Assembly: GCF_030272615.1 (NCBI RefSeq)
Contig: NC_081414.1
Location: 55,019,636 to 55,083,635, forward strand
Reading direction: 5' to 3'
Length of the DNA: 64,000 nt
DNA from: Cryptomeria japonica
Lineage: Eukaryota > Streptophyta > Pinopsida > Cupressales > Cupressaceae
The number at the start of each line of letters is the position of its first letter. Position 1 is the stretch's first letter. The notes under the pieces are model-generated. The model saw only the letters and a program-made list of their open reading frames with translations, was not told the origin of the DNA and did no database searches. The translations under genes and the position numbers were made by a program. Of the stretch, positions 21,401-34,484 are shown in pieces.

Positions 21401-24400
21401 ATGGATATTAAATGTGCATTTTTGAATGGAGATCTTGAAGAGGAAGTTTATATTGAACAACCTGATGGATTTTCTTTGATAGATGACAATGATATGGGTT
21501 GCAGATTAAGAAAAGCTTTGTATGGACTAAAGCAAGCTCCAAGAGCCTGGTATGCAAGATTGGATAAGTATCTTTTAAAAATTGATTTTACTAAAGGAAA
21601 TGCAGATAGCAATTTATGCTACAAAGTAACTAATGGTGACATCTTGATTATGGAAGTATTTGTTGATGATATAATCTTTGGAGGAGAAGATGGATTATGC
21701 AAAGAATTTTCTCTTAAAATGCAGCATGAATTTGAAATGTCTATGATTGGAGAAATAAAATTCTTTTTAGGATTGCAGATTTTACAGACTGATAAAGGCA
21801 TATTTTTGAGTCAATCTAAGTACTTGAAAGAACTACTTAAGAAATTTGGGATGGAAAACTCTAAACTGGTAAGTACACCTATGACTACAAATGACAAATT
21901 ATCTCAAAGGGATGAATCTACACCTATCAATCCAATTAGATACAAATCTATGATAGGAGGTTTACTGTATTTGACACAAACCAGACCTAATATTATGAAT
22001 GCAATATGTATAGTTTCTAGATTTCAGACTAATCCTAAGGAAAATCATGAATCAGCAGTAAAAAGGATTTTCCGATACTTACAAGGCATATAAGATAAAG
22101 GTTACTGCTATTAATGAGTTGAGAACAATGCCTAATACATCAGTAACTAGGGATACATTGATTGGAAAACTTTTAGCTTTTGAAATTGAGGAATTTGGTC
22201 CAGTTGCTACTATAAAAACTGATTTGGCCTTCAAAGCATCAACATCATCTACTCCATCTTTTGATAAATCAGTTTGGAGAGCCTTTTATGCAAGAGAACT
22301 TGAAGAAACCAGGAAGGAGAATGAAGAGCTTGAAGAACTTGAAGCACTATTTGCAAGAAAAATGCCAAAAGGTCCAATTGGAAGTAAGTATGAAGGTAAA
22401 GCACCCTTTAAATGTTTCAACTACAATAAGATTGGTCGTATGGCTTCAAGATGCCCTGATAGACATGCTAGACTAAGAGAAGAAGCTAGAAGGACATACA
22501 AACCTAATCCTAAATATTAGAGAAATAGATTTAAGAAAAACAAAAATAAATCGTGTTACATTGCTGATGAAGGCGTGACTGATGACTCTGACGAGGATCC
22601 ACCAGACAACGGATGGGTCTTTGTTGCTATAACAGAAGATCAACCACTACCTATTTCTCAACTGGTAGAACAAGCCCTAGCAGTTAAAGTAGAATCAAAG
22701 GATGAATGGATTATTGACTCCGGATGCTCACATCACATGACTGGAGACAAAGGTAAATTCTTGAACTTTCAAGAATACAATGGAGGTTTAGTAACATTTG
22801 GAGATGACAAAGCCTATTCAATCAAAGGTAAGGGTTCAATATCTCTTGATGGTAAACATGACACTGACAATGTTTACTATGTTGAAGGATTAAAACATAA
22901 TCTTTTAAGTGTTGGTCAATTAGTTGAGAAAGGTTTTCAGTTACAATTTAAAAATGGAAAATGCAAAATCATGAATAGAACTGGTTTGGAAATTGCAACC
23001 GGTAATCAGACTAGAGGTAATATCTTTCATTTGAATAATAGTGAAAAGGCAAGCTTAATTGCTCATATAGATGAAAGTTGGCTATGGCATTAAAAACTAT
23101 GTCATGTAAATTTTGATTGCATGGTAAAAATTAGTACTTCTAAGGCAGTTAGAGATCTACCTAAAATTATGAAACCTCAGAATACAATTTGCAAGGAATG
23201 TCAATTTGAAAAACAAGTTAGAGCTAGTTTCAAAAGTATTCCAGAAAAATCCAATAATGCTCTTGATTTAATCCACATTGATTTATGTGGTCTAGCTAGA
23301 ACTAAAAGCTTACAAGGTGATAGATATTTCATGCTAATCATTGATGATTATTCTAAAATGTGTTAGGTTACTTTTCTCAGGGAAAAATCAGAAGCACTTG
23401 GGAAGTTCAGACTATTCAAAGCAATGGTTGAAAATGAAACTGGTAAGAAAATTAAATGTTTAAGATTAGATCAAGGAGGAGAATTCACATCTAGAGATTT
23501 TAATACATTCTGTGAAGTAAATGGAATCAAAAGACAGTTATCAACACCTCGGACACCACAGCAAAATGGAGTTGTTGAAAGGAAAAACAAAACTATTTTG
23601 GATGCAGCAAGAAGTATGCTATTAGAAGCAAATCTACCACATGTATACTAGAGAGAGGCAGTAAGCATTGCTGTCTATACATTCAACAAAGTTCACATGA
23701 AAGGTGAAACCGGTAAGACCCCTCATGAACTATGGTTTGGTAATATTCCTACTCTTAAGTACTTCCAAATTTTTGGAAGTAAATGTTATATTAGAAGAGA
23801 TGAGTATATTGACAAGTTTGATCCTAGAAGTGATGATGGAATATTTCTTGGTTATTCATCTAAGAGCAAAGCTTATAGATGTTTTAATAAAAGATTACAA
23901 AAAATTGTTGAGAGTACAAATGTAAAGATTGATGAACAATTTAGAGGAACTTCAAGGTATATAGACTCTGAACCGGTAACAAAAATTATGACAAATGAAC
24001 CAATAGTAAATCCACTGGTACAGAATGATGATCTAGTTACTCCGGTATCATCAGAGGATACCACAGTAATTGAAGAACAACAACAAACTAGGACACCCCG
24101 GTATGTAAGATTGAATCATTATGAAGATCAGATAATTGGAAGCAAATTTAAAGGAGTTATGACAAGAGGAAGATTGACAAGTGAAGAGGTATGTCTTATT
24201 TCTCAAATTGAGCCATTATCTATCAATGAGGCATGTGAAGATACATTTTGGATTAAAGCTATGGAAGAAGAATGAGGACAAATTGAGAAAAATAATACTT
24301 GGACATTAGTTCACCGGCCTAAAAATAAAAATGTAATTGGAACCAAATGGGTATTTAGAAACAAACTCAATGAAGATGGTAAGGTTGTCAGGAATAAAGC

Positions 24401-25743
24401 AAGACTATTGTGTAAGGGATATTCTCAGAAAAAAGGAGTTGATTACAATGAAACCTTTGCACCAGTAGCCAGAATTGAGGCAGTTAGATTATTCTTGGCC
24501 TTTGCAGCTCATAAGGATTACAAAGTTTATCAAATGGATATTAAATGTGCATTTTTGAATGGAGATCTTGAAGAGGAAGTTTATATTGAACAACCTGATG
24601 GATTTTCTTTGATAGATGACAATGATATGGGTTGCAGATTAAGAAAAGCTTTGTATGGACTAAAGCAAGCTCCAAGAGCCTGGTATGCAAGATTGGATAA
24701 GTATCTTTTAAAAATTGGTTTTACTAAAGGAAATGCAGATAGCAATTTATGCTACAAAGTAACTAATGGTGACATCTTGATTATGGAAGTATTTGTTGAT
24801 GATATAATCTTTGGAGGAGAAGATGGATTATGCAAAGAATTTTCTCTTAAAATGTAGCATGAATTTGAAATGTCTATGATTGGAGAAATAAAATTCTTTT
24901 TAGGATTGCAGATTTTACAGACTGATAAAGGCATATTTTTGAGTCAATCTAAGTACTTGAAAGAACTACTTAAGAAATTTGGGATGGAAAACTCTAAACT
25001 GGTAAGTACACCTATGACTACAAATGACAAATTATCTCAAAGGGATGAATCTACACCTATCAATCCAATTAGATACAAATCTATGATAGGAGGTTTACTG
25101 TATTTGACACAAACCAGACCTAATATTATGAATGCAATATGTATAGTTTCTAGATTTCAGACTAATCCTAAGGAAAATCATGAATCAGCAGTAAAAAGGA
25201 TTTTCCGATACTTACAAGGCACAACAAATCTTGGATTATGGTATCCTAAAGATGAAAATTATGATCTATATGCATACACATGCAAATTGGGCAGGAGATG
25301 TGGATGAGAGAAAAAGAACCACTAGAGGAGCATTCTTTCTTGGAAAGAGATTAGTTTCTTGGTTAAGTAAGAAACAGAGTTGTACATCTTGATCAACAGC
25401 AAAATCAGAATATGTTGTAGCAGCAACAAACTGTACATAGGTACTTTGGCTTAAGCAAATGTTGAAAGATATAAAGGTAAAATGCAAGGAACCTATTACT
25501 ATATATTGTGATAACACTGCAGCAATTGATATATCTAAGAATCCAGTATTACATTCTAAAACAAAACATGTTTCTATCAAACTAAATTTTCTAAGGGAAA
25601 AAGTTGAAGAAAAGGAAATAAAACTGGTTTATGTGAATACTAAAGAATAGCTTGCATATATTTTTACAAAACCTTTGCCTAAGGAAACTTTTGAGTATCT
25701 CAGAGATCAGCTCAGAGTCTTACCTCCACCGGTAGAGACTTAG
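18458..25743 (+). pseudogene. Element C gag-pol with duplicated gag-C/protease/integrase/RT
   Basis: Gag starts at 18458 (MSTNYFKKDSPKLDG) and runs to a TAG at 19385-19387. Its zinc knuckle is damaged (CFNYNKIGRMASRCP: a Cys is Tyr and the His is Arg). Then come protease (DSGCSHHMTG), integrase (DLIHIDLCG; TPQQNGVVERKN) and RT ([31 protein letters not shown]). At about 22085 the sequence jumps back into gag and repeats gag-C, protease, integrase and RT, then continues into RNase H (CDNTAAIDIS, HVSIKLNFLREKV) and ends at the TAG at 25741-25743. Both copies share at least five stops (such as 20516-20518 and 23649-23651) and carry private ones (19667-19669 and 20996-20998 in the first, 24855-24857 in the second). 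Non-functional. Confidence 0.92.
18952..25217 (+). repeat. 3133-bp tandem duplication inside element C (two copies)
   Basis: Copy 1 is 18952-22084 and copy 2 is 22085-25217. The junction uses the 4-base microhomology GGCA, found at 18952, 22085 and 25218, so both units are exactly 3133 bases with no net indel. I count about 17 substitutions by eye (roughly 0.5 percent). The length is not a multiple of three, so the copies are out of frame with each other. Confidence 0.95.
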
Positions 25744-26090
25744 ATAGTTGATGACTGTCATCAATCGGCAGAATTAAATGGACAAATCTTATATTCTGGT
25801 ATTTGATGAGGAAGCTACTTCTCAGGGGGAGTAGCTGGTATTTTGTATGAACTTGACCTTTTGTGACTTTGGCATTTGATATCAAAGGGGGAGAGATAAA
25901 TGGAAAAACATTAAGGAAAGATATATTGAAAAATGCATTATCTTTTTGAGGAGAGATTGGTATTGAAAATAAATCTTTGAATAAACACATGTCACTCTCA
26001 GGGGGAGAAATGGAGATTGTTGATTTTTGTACTTGGCATTTCTGTTTTGGCACTTTGATGGTTTTTCCATCTTGTGTTACCATCAATGCC

Positions 26091-26102
26091 AAAGGGGTAG
26101 AT
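26091..26102 (+). promoter_or_regulatory. Polypurine tract of element C
   Basis: AAAGGGGTAGAT directly before the 3' LTR. In B, read on the - strand, the equivalent is AAAGGGGGAGAT. Confidence 0.8.
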
Positions 26103-27092
26103 TGTTGGTATTTTGGTATGGTTTTGTCATTGATGTCAACACCTGCTAAATACACCTACTTTGGAGATCCAGCAACATTCATCAAAAATCAGTAAACTAT
26201 TCAAAACAGTCACTAGTATATGGTTAACTGGCAGGATATAATGTTCACCGGTACTTGCATTGACATATTCTTATTTGCATATTTACTTTTATCGGCAAAT
26301 AGGTCCAGGTTATCTAGGGTTAGACCGACAGGTTTATCTTTTCCAGATCAGCATGGCACACTATGGAGATGATTTATTATTGTTGTAAATACATTAAGCC
26401 GACATGTTCAATTAGTTATTGCATTGGATATTGTATTATTTGTAAAATGTTTTTATTGTAATATCTTGTAGAGCCGACCTACTAAAATTGGTCTTAGGGT
26501 ATCGTATAAATGTAAGATCTTATTTGTAAGATCAAGTGTGCAATGCAAAAATGATTTAAGGAAGGGTATATGTGAGATCAAGTAGAGATATACATGAAGA
26601 CATGATTTGAAGGTGAAGTTAGGTTTTTGTAGAAGCATATCAGCATTACACCGGTACTGAATCCAGCATATGCAGATGCTATTTTGTGCAGTACATTCTC
26701 ATTGGATTTAACCATCCAACTATAGTCAGTGTGACTCCCATCTGTGACTGAGCAGTGAGCTCTAGGCTATTGGCCTTTCTGCATGTGCAGACCCCTCTTT
26801 GTACACTTACTATCTGCAGTAGTATCATCTGATTGTGGGTAAGGTTTCCCACCATGGTTTTTCCCCTTACAAGGTTTCCACGTACAAATATTTGTGTCAT
26901 GTGTTGTGGATAACTTTATGTTTATGTTTCATGCATTAATTCTTACCAGTATAGCAATTTTCTGTTAACACTGTTTACCAGCATACTTAATTGTCTTACC
27001 GGTACTAAGCATTATGTTGGTTAATAAGATTTTGGTTTGAATTTATTGGACAACTGATTCACCCCCCCTGTTAGCTGTCCTCGGGACCTACA
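26103..27092 (+). repeat. 3' LTR of element C
   Basis: 990 bases, matching the 5' LTR except for scattered substitutions and a 67-base deletion between short direct repeats (CATTGACAT retained once). It ends CCTACA before the ACATT duplication. Confidence 0.95.
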
Positions 27093-29453
27093 ACATTAAC
27101 ACTCTCAATAATTTTCTAGGTGTTTTTCCAAGAGGTTCTTTGTTGCTGCCCAATCCTAATCTATCAATTACACATGTAGGATTCATGATAGTAAGGTGTC
27201 AAGCTCACTGCCATAAACCACACACCTATACTCAATAGGTTAGGACACGTTTGGAAAAGGAAAGTTTTGTAGTGTTGTGATTGTTTTTTAGTTTTCAAAG
27301 TAGTTTTTAGTGACCTTGTGCCCAATGAATAATCTAATGCAGCTAGGCAAGATGTTTAACAGGCAAACATATAACAGATTTTGCCAAAAATGTTACATAT
27401 TTTTCACTTCTAAGCTAAAAAATAGGCTAAGTTATGCTTGTTTTTACAAAATGGAACAAGTACATATTACTTCTGCTATATTGCATTCCAACTACACTAG
27501 GGAAGAATCAACTAAAGATTACATTTCAATACTTCTAGTTCATAACAGCAAAAGAAAGAGACGTCTCATCTAAAAAAGGAAGTATTTTTATTGATAATCA
27601 AACACATTTATCTAACACAAAGATCCATGAGACTAGCTATACACATCTAGTGCAAGAAATAAATGCATAGGCATGTATGCATGAGTATAAAGAAAAAGAG
27701 AGCATGTTGAGAGTGGAGCTAGTCATTGCCTAAATGACTAGTACAGTCAGAGTAGCCTTGATGTTGCCTTTGTTTTGCTGCTTCATCCTTGTCTGCATCT
27801 GCCTTCCTTCTGGTATCTACAAATGAATGAAGTATATAGTGCGTTAGAACATTTTTTTCTAAGCAATGGATGATTACATTCCTAACATGTATACTAATGC
27901 ATGCATATATATGTAGTCCCTACATGCATCAGGTGCATATAGTCAGCATCATGGAAGATCTCAGAAAAAGAAAACATCAAATCAGAGAGTAAATCAAATG
28001 CATCTTATTTCTAACTTGTTTGCTCCATGTGCAACTATAGGATAGGTTCAATATTTATTAGTCATCATTTCTACAGGTGTAATCATGTTCATTAGATTTT
28101 AGCATGTGGGTTAAAATGTGGCTCCCACAAGGGTTGAGCCCAACATGCTATAAAGGATAAGTGTAGGTACCTTAGCAGAGTAAGGTGATTATAGAGGATT
28201 GCTCAACAAAGACAATGCAATCACATGATAGTTCATATGAGAGATCAGGTCATATAGCTGAAAAGTAATACAATAGTCTGCAAACAAGGATGTAATCTAA
28301 AGACAATATGCAAAGGTATATGCAGTGAACATGCAATCATTGAAAATCAAGGCTACCATGCAAGTTTTAGCTACCAAATAGTCCAGGAATAGATCTCATT
28401 AAGAGTATATCGCAATATGGCAATCATTGAAAATTAAGGCTTTGGCATCTCCTTCATGTCAATAAGATATTGATATATCAATGATACAAGGTATGGATAC
28501 TATCATAGTCTCATTAGCATGAGGCATGGAAAAGGGACATAATAGTGAGTACATTTATACAATGGATGTGCAACCATAGAGCCTAATAGCTAAAACAAAA
28601 ATGAGCCTTCAGTACAAAGATGCAGTGACTGTCAGATAATAATCAGCAGGGATCAGGAAGAGCATAATACAACTATAAAATCTTCAATGAGAGGGAGACA
28701 TTACAAATTACAAATTACAATTATCACTGTGACAGAGAAGTTCAAGAATCATCTAACCCTCCAAGTTGTTGAAACTAAAGTGAATTAATTTTACCAAAGC
28801 TCATGAAAGAGATAGGAGACACATTCTGAACTTAGAGTTGGGACTAAATAGAACCTTCAGAAAACACTTATTTCCTGGGAAATATAGTTCAAATTCTTTG
28901 GTCTCAAGTGATCAGTAGGGTCATTTACCCAAAAATAGAGGGTCATACCATGACAAATGGCAAAGAAGGAGCCTTCCTTCAATAGTTATCAATCATAGAT
29001 TAGCCACAACAACATGTAGAATGCAGTCAAGAAGTATTGTTGCAGCCAAATTTAAAATAAACATGTATGGAATCAAAATATCTCACTCATGCAAGGTGCA
29101 CCCAATGGGGACTCATTTTAGAGATCTAATGTTTGCTTCCTCAAGTGCAATATGCAAGTATAAGCAAAAATGCAGAAATATTTCAACACTACAGCATGTT
29201 GCAAGAGTTTACACTTAGAAAGAGAGATTCACGCTGCAATGCAAACATTTTAATCCTTTTCAAATTTATCAGTTGTTATCAGAGAATAAATTCTTCTCAG
29301 AGCATAGAAAGAAGAGGTGTTATGGTTTCCAAGAGAAGATGTAGTACAGTCCCAACATGACAAAGGAATCACACACAAGAGCCCAATAACAGTTCATATA
29401 TTTGCACTCAGAATCACACCCAACACTTAGAGTCAAAAAAATCACCATTATTT
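27093..29453 (+). other. Non-coding, probably element F 3' region
   Basis: It begins with the right ACATT duplication and so should continue element F from 17342. No coding frame or RNA gene is supported; I see no recognised family in it. Confidence 0.4.
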
Positions 29454-29630
29454 TTCAGAATTAAAGGAAAATATGCTCAGAAATTATTTTTCAGTCATTA
29501 CGGAAAATATTTTCAGAAAAATTGACTTTCAGAATTAAGGGAAAATATGCTCAGAAATTATTTTACAGTCATTAAGGAAAATATTTTCAGAAAATCGACT
29601 TTCAGAATTAAGGGAAAATATGCACCTAAA
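29454..29630. repeat. 74-bp tandem repeat, about 2.4 copies
   Basis: Units starting TTCAGAATTAA at 29454, 29528 and 29601 share GGAAAATATGCTCAGAAATT and GGAAAATATTTTCAGAAAA. Spacing is 74 then 73 bases. Confidence 0.85.
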
Positions 29631-30236
29631 ATATTTATTGTTTTTCATAAAATCAAGGAAATAAAAGATCCAAAGAGGAGAAACTCTCATGGCGGCACCC
29701 GCTACTCGAAAAATCATGCCCAGTAGCAAGAGAGACCAACAAGTCATGCCCAGTTTACTAAGTGCAAAGAATGTGCATAAATCAAACCCTCACGGTAGCC
29801 CCCATTTGCCCAGAATCGAATGCCAAGGAGTGAAGAAAGAGTCAAGCCGACACCCTCTAATTGTGGATTTCTACACTTCAAATGCAGCAAAGGAGTCTGC
29901 TTATATTTCTAGATTTGCAGACCAAAGAATAACCAATAGCGGTCTGCAATAAATCCTTGCAAATTTCCCTCATGACGACACTCAGAATACACAAAAATGC
30001 AAATCAATCATGGCGTTTTCAACTCGCTCAAACCCTCATGGCGGCTGCTTCACGTTTCCAATAGAGAAATGAAGAAAATCGAATGCCAAGGATGAAGGAA
30101 GAAATGACTCCTTTTAGGGCTTTTTTTCCCTAAAATACATCTCGAGTTACAAAGGCATTGTTTGCCTTTGTTTTTATTTATTTATTTTTCTTTCCTCTCT
30201 CAACTTCCCCATGAAATGCCTAAGGGGTCGATGTGC
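29631..30236. other. Unassigned non-coding DNA
   Basis: Two segments resemble each other (ATGGCGGCACCCGCTACTCG near 29689 and ATGGCGTTTTCAACTCGCTC near 30008; both are followed by CCCTCATGGCGG- or CCTCACGGTAGC-like text), suggesting an old local duplication. No gene is supported. Confidence 0.35.
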
Positions 30237-31840
30237 ATGATAATATCCCCTTTCCTATGTCATTTAAGTGAATTATTATTAAATCACTTAATTTATCTTT
30301 TTATAAAGATTTGGGCATGATTTTTCTTATAAAATGATTAAGTATCTATTAGAGTGGTTAAAATTTATTACTTAAATAGCCTTAGTTCATTTTTATATTT
30401 AAAAGTAAAAAATATAATAAATATAATAAGAAAAAATATTTTATAAAGTGATTAATAATTTAAAACACTTTATAAAGTATATTTTTTAGTACATTTATTG
30501 CTTCAAAATAAAAATAATGAAATTACTTATTGGAGTGATTTAATTTATTAATCACTCTAACAAATAGCTTTATTATGTTTATTTTATTCAATCTTGACTT
30601 TAAATATAAAAATTGAATTAACAATATCTAATTAAGTAATAAATTTTAAAGTTTTTTAAAATTTTTTTTTTAGTTAAATATTTATTTTATTTCATGTTTA
30701 TAGTTAAAGTAAAAAATACTAATAAATGAAATAATAAAATGTTTGTTAAAGTGATAGATATGTCACCTTATTAAATTGTTTTACTATTATTTACATTTAT
30801 TACCATTTTGCCTTTAAACATAAACATAAAATAAAACAAATATTCAATTAAATAATAAAAAAATTTAAAAATCACTTTATGAGATTAATTTTCATTTTAT
30901 TTGATAAGTTCAAAGAAGATATTTTTGCATTAATGAAGGCTTGCAGGCTTGTCAGGAGATTTTTTGGGGCCATTTATGGTGAATTTAGGAGTTTTTATGG
31001 TAGAACATGGGGTGTCTTGACTTTTTGTTCCAAGCCCTTTCAGTTTTACACTTGTTTTTACCCTAAAAGTGGGCATTTTGGGTTGAATTCGACCAAGTGG
31101 TTAGGGTTTGCTTGGTGGGGTGTAGTTGTTGGAAGCAGCATATATACTGCTTTCCTTCTCTTTTGTAAGGGTTCTTGATTATTCATCTTTTGGTAGACTG
31201 TAATTTTAGAGTTCTTTCTGCAAAAGGGAATGTTTCTGTAACACTCTTTTCAATAGTAAGAGAGCATTGTAACAACTTTGAGAGTAATAAGCAGTCCATG
31301 CCTTCCCATATTATTTTTTTATTGTGAGTCCTTGGTGTTAATGCAGGTTTTTGTGACATTTTTGTCCTTGAAACTGTGTTTTCATGTGGGCATCTTATAT
31401 AGGAGCATAATTATTTGCAGGTTATAAGTTGTGAGTGGAATAATAGTCTTAGGTTGTGAGAAGTGTTTTTCTCCTCTAAGGACTATGATTTTAGCCTTCT
31501 TATAAATTATTTATGCAAGGGTTATGATTTACTGGGTTGTGTAGGTGAGTATTATTGGTGTCATATTGTTTGTTGTTTTTTTTCTTTCTCAAGATATTCA
31601 GTTGATGCATCACCTATTAGGCAGTAGGTTCATTTTCATGTTTTCCTTCTCTTTTCTTGACAAAAATCATTAGGATAGTCAGAATTAGGTGATAACCAGC
31701 TAAGAACCAGCTTTCTCTAGAGGTTCACTCCAAGTTTTAGGCAACCCACAGGCCTAGGAGAGTTCCCATGTGTCACAAGCCTGCTGAGTTAAGAGCTTAG
31801 CAAATAGGGGTGAAGGTTCAAGTGATAAAAAGAACAACAC
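30237..31840. other. AT-rich hairpin array and possible LTR-like DNA
   Basis: From 30240 to about 30880 the sequence is very AT-rich and holds a series of short perfect inverted repeats (see the hairpin entry). Further on, ATATATACTGC at about 31140 could be a TATA box. The start TGATAATATCCCC after a purine stretch (AAGGGG) would fit an LTR edge, but no partner LTR exists in the window. Not assigned. Confidence 0.3.
30264..30770. repeat. Series of related hairpins with AAGTGA / TCACTT arms
   Basis: Inverted repeats: TTAAGTGA with TCACTTAA (30264-30291); TTAAGTA with TACTTAA (about 30336-30378); TTATAAAGTG with CACTTTATAA, 10 perfect pairs (30441-30475); GAGTGATT with AATCACTC (30533-30557); and an imperfect AAGTGA with TCACCTT (about 30744-30765). 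Most share the AGTGA core and are spaced 70 to 210 bases apart. Confidence 0.65.
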
Positions 31841-34484
31841 AAACAAGAGAGGCAACATGAATACTTTCCCATATTGACGCATCTACACACCATTAGGAAA
31901 AACCTTAAATCAACATTTTAGGAACTCTTGGCAAATAAGATCATCACATTGCTAGCCACAAACAACTTTGAACCCTAGGTCAAACCACCTTGGTGGAATA
32001 AATCATATTACTGTGATTTTCATCAAAACAAAGGACACAACACAAATGATTGCATGAGGCTAAAGACCATCATTCAGGACATGATAGACAGGGGCGATTT
32101 AACAGTTGATGGTCACAAAATGAATGGTGACCATGAAGCCTTCAAAAATCCTCTTCCAAATTATGACAAGGGAGGAGCTTCAACATCAAACAATACCAAA
32201 CAATCTTGTATAAATCACCTATACGAGAACACCATCAATCACATATCGACATATGGCAATCAAGTAAATGTCATAAAAATCAAAGACAAACAAGAATATG
32301 GATCGATAAATGTGACAACCAGAGTGCAAAAATATGTCTTGAAAGGGAACACATCAACATCCACAAATCTCCCCAAGACTCAATATAACTTAGTTGATCA
32401 AATACGAAGAACTCCCACTCAGATATCCATACTTGAGTTACTCAAGCTTTCACCAAAATACAAGAATATACTGGAACAAGCACTTATCAAAATAAATATT
32501 CCAAATGATCTGGATATTGATCAATTCCAATCCATGGTGGCTCATATGACAGGGCTGCATAACATATCATTTTTCAAACATGATGATGTCTTATTCAATC
32601 ATATGCATAACACCCCACTCCATATTGAAGTCTTAGTCTATAAACATTGAGTAAAAAGAGTGTTAATAAATGGTGGAGTTGGTCTCAATATTTGTACTTT
32701 AAAGCTTATATGTGCATTGGGCTTCTCTAAGTAGTCTATTGATCCAAAAAAGAAGATCACCATCAAATCATATGATGATGTAGAGAGGTCATTTGAAGGA
32801 ACGGTAATACTACCTATTCAGGTAGGTCTTGTACAAAAAGACACCATGTACCAAGTCTTGGACATAGACTTGACATACAATATACTATTGGGTCATCCAT
32901 GGATCCATGAAATGCAAGTGGTGCCTTCCACATACAATCAATGTATCAAGCTCCCTTACAATGGACAGGAAATTTTCATATCTGTAGATAATAACCCTTT
33001 TCAGTATTGCAATGCTATGGGGACAGCTAAAGATAGATGGGTTCCACACAATAGGGAGGCCCAAGCTTCCTCAACATACAATCATAATAAAAAAGAACTC
33101 AAGTCTCTATCCATAGACTTACAACAGAAGTTGAAAATCAAGGACCAAGGCATGGGGGAATATTCTTTTGAACCCCTATGTCTATCAAAATTACCAACAT
33201 CACCAAAATCTTATGGACAACCTTCTACATCAAGACATCAGGCAACACAACCCATCACCAATTTTTATGGTAAATTTATCCAGTTGGGCACACTAGCCGA
33301 TGAATCAGAAGAGAAAGACATCCTTAGTTGGCTATAAAAAGATGAAGAAGAAATCAGCGTTGCTACCATACAAGTGGCCATACCAACAAAACAATATGGA
33401 AACGGGTTCCGAATCATGCAACGGATGGGATACAATGACAAAGGACCTATTGGCAAGTGCCAAGAAGACATTATAGAACCCTTACAACCTCCTTCACAAT
33501 TTTCAAGAGACAAATAGGACCTGGGTATGGGCAACATGTGTCACCTATGTAGAAATAAAATAATAATAAAAAACCTTAGTGGAGAGAAAAGAAAAAATAT
33601 AATGAAGACTCATGGCAAGAAGCACTACACCAAGTAGCAGAAATGACAAGGAAAGAGAAAAAACATCAAGAAAACAAGAAAAAACAAGAAGAACCAGGGC
33701 CATTCAAAGAGAGAAAGCTTCCTATAAGAAAGTGCATCATGTGTAAGAACTTGATCAAACCAAGGTGGAGCCACCACTTGAATAAATTACTACTCACCGA
33801 AGGGAAATAGTGTATGAACAAATGCAAAGAGTACAAGTAGACTCCAATTCCGAATAAGAAAAAACTACAAAACTAGTGTCAATTGTCAAAGATATTTTCT
33901 CACCATACAACATACCTGTCAGAAGCAGCGAGATAATCTAGGACATTAATTCTGAAACCAATTCTAATGAATATGAGTGGGGTAGTTGTTAAGATGTTAT
34001 TGAGGAAATTGAGGTAGATACCATCCATTCATACACATCCCTTTCTCAGGAGGGGAAAGGCTTAGAATCTCGACCACTTGAATTTGGACCATGACATATC
34101 TACAAGGCTAGTGAGAATGAGCAACGACAATATCATCGAGGACCTTGACAATATCATAGACCTCACCATTGAATATAATACCATTGAGGACCTTGACAAT
34201 ATCATAGACCTCACTAGTATCCCAAACAACTATAATAATGACTCTATCATGACACTTACCACAACTGATCTTAACCCACCAAATGACTCCTTACCACTCA
34301 TATATCCTGATCTCATAGACTGGGAAGAACCCGAACAACATGATATACCAATATTCCTAGAAAATAAATTCATTGTCCAATATCTATGTTTAGTCAACCC
34401 AGAAACGTGCTCTACTAGTGAACAAAATAATGATATATGCAATCAAGGGAGTTGCAAGTCTCTCAGTCGCAACAATGAAATAAA
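31841..34484 (+). pseudogene. Tat-2: gag C-terminus, protease, G-patch, pre-RT region
   Basis: One frame can be followed with stops. Gag's C-terminal end has a zinc-knuckle-like YCDFHQNKGHNTNDC (about 32006-32053). Protease begins near 32640: the catalytic motif reads VLINGGVGLN, where Asp is expected at the N codon 32669-32671, so the active-site Asp is lost; YNILLGHPWIH follows. A G-patch-like segment (GNGFRIMQRMGY ... LGMG) lies at 33398-33535, a feature found in this part of Tat-type polyproteins. A 48-base in-frame duplication repeats EDLDNIIDLT (34135-34214). The frame runs into the LTR of element B at 34485 and resumes after 41106. Nothing of the gag N-terminus or a 5' LTR is recognisable upstream, so the element is probably 5'-truncated or too diverged. 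Confidence 0.8.

Larger units (their letters stand above)
17343..27092 (+). mobile_element. Ty1/Copia element C with internal tandem duplication
   Basis: A two-LTR element of 9750 bases flanked by the 5-bp target duplication ACATT (17338-17342 and 27093-27097). Order: 5' LTR 17343-18400, primer-binding site 18403-18415, gag-pol remnant 18458-25743, polypurine tract 26091-26102, 3' LTR 26103-27092. Its relatives B and D are about 6.62 kb; the excess is explained by a 3133-bp tandem duplication of the interior. It inserted into the 3' region of Gypsy element F. Confidence 0.95.

Noticed and set aside
30879-31178. 99-residue frame MRLIFILFDKFKED...
   Set aside because: Single frame in non-coding AT-rich DNA with no motif or neighbouring support; length is within chance.
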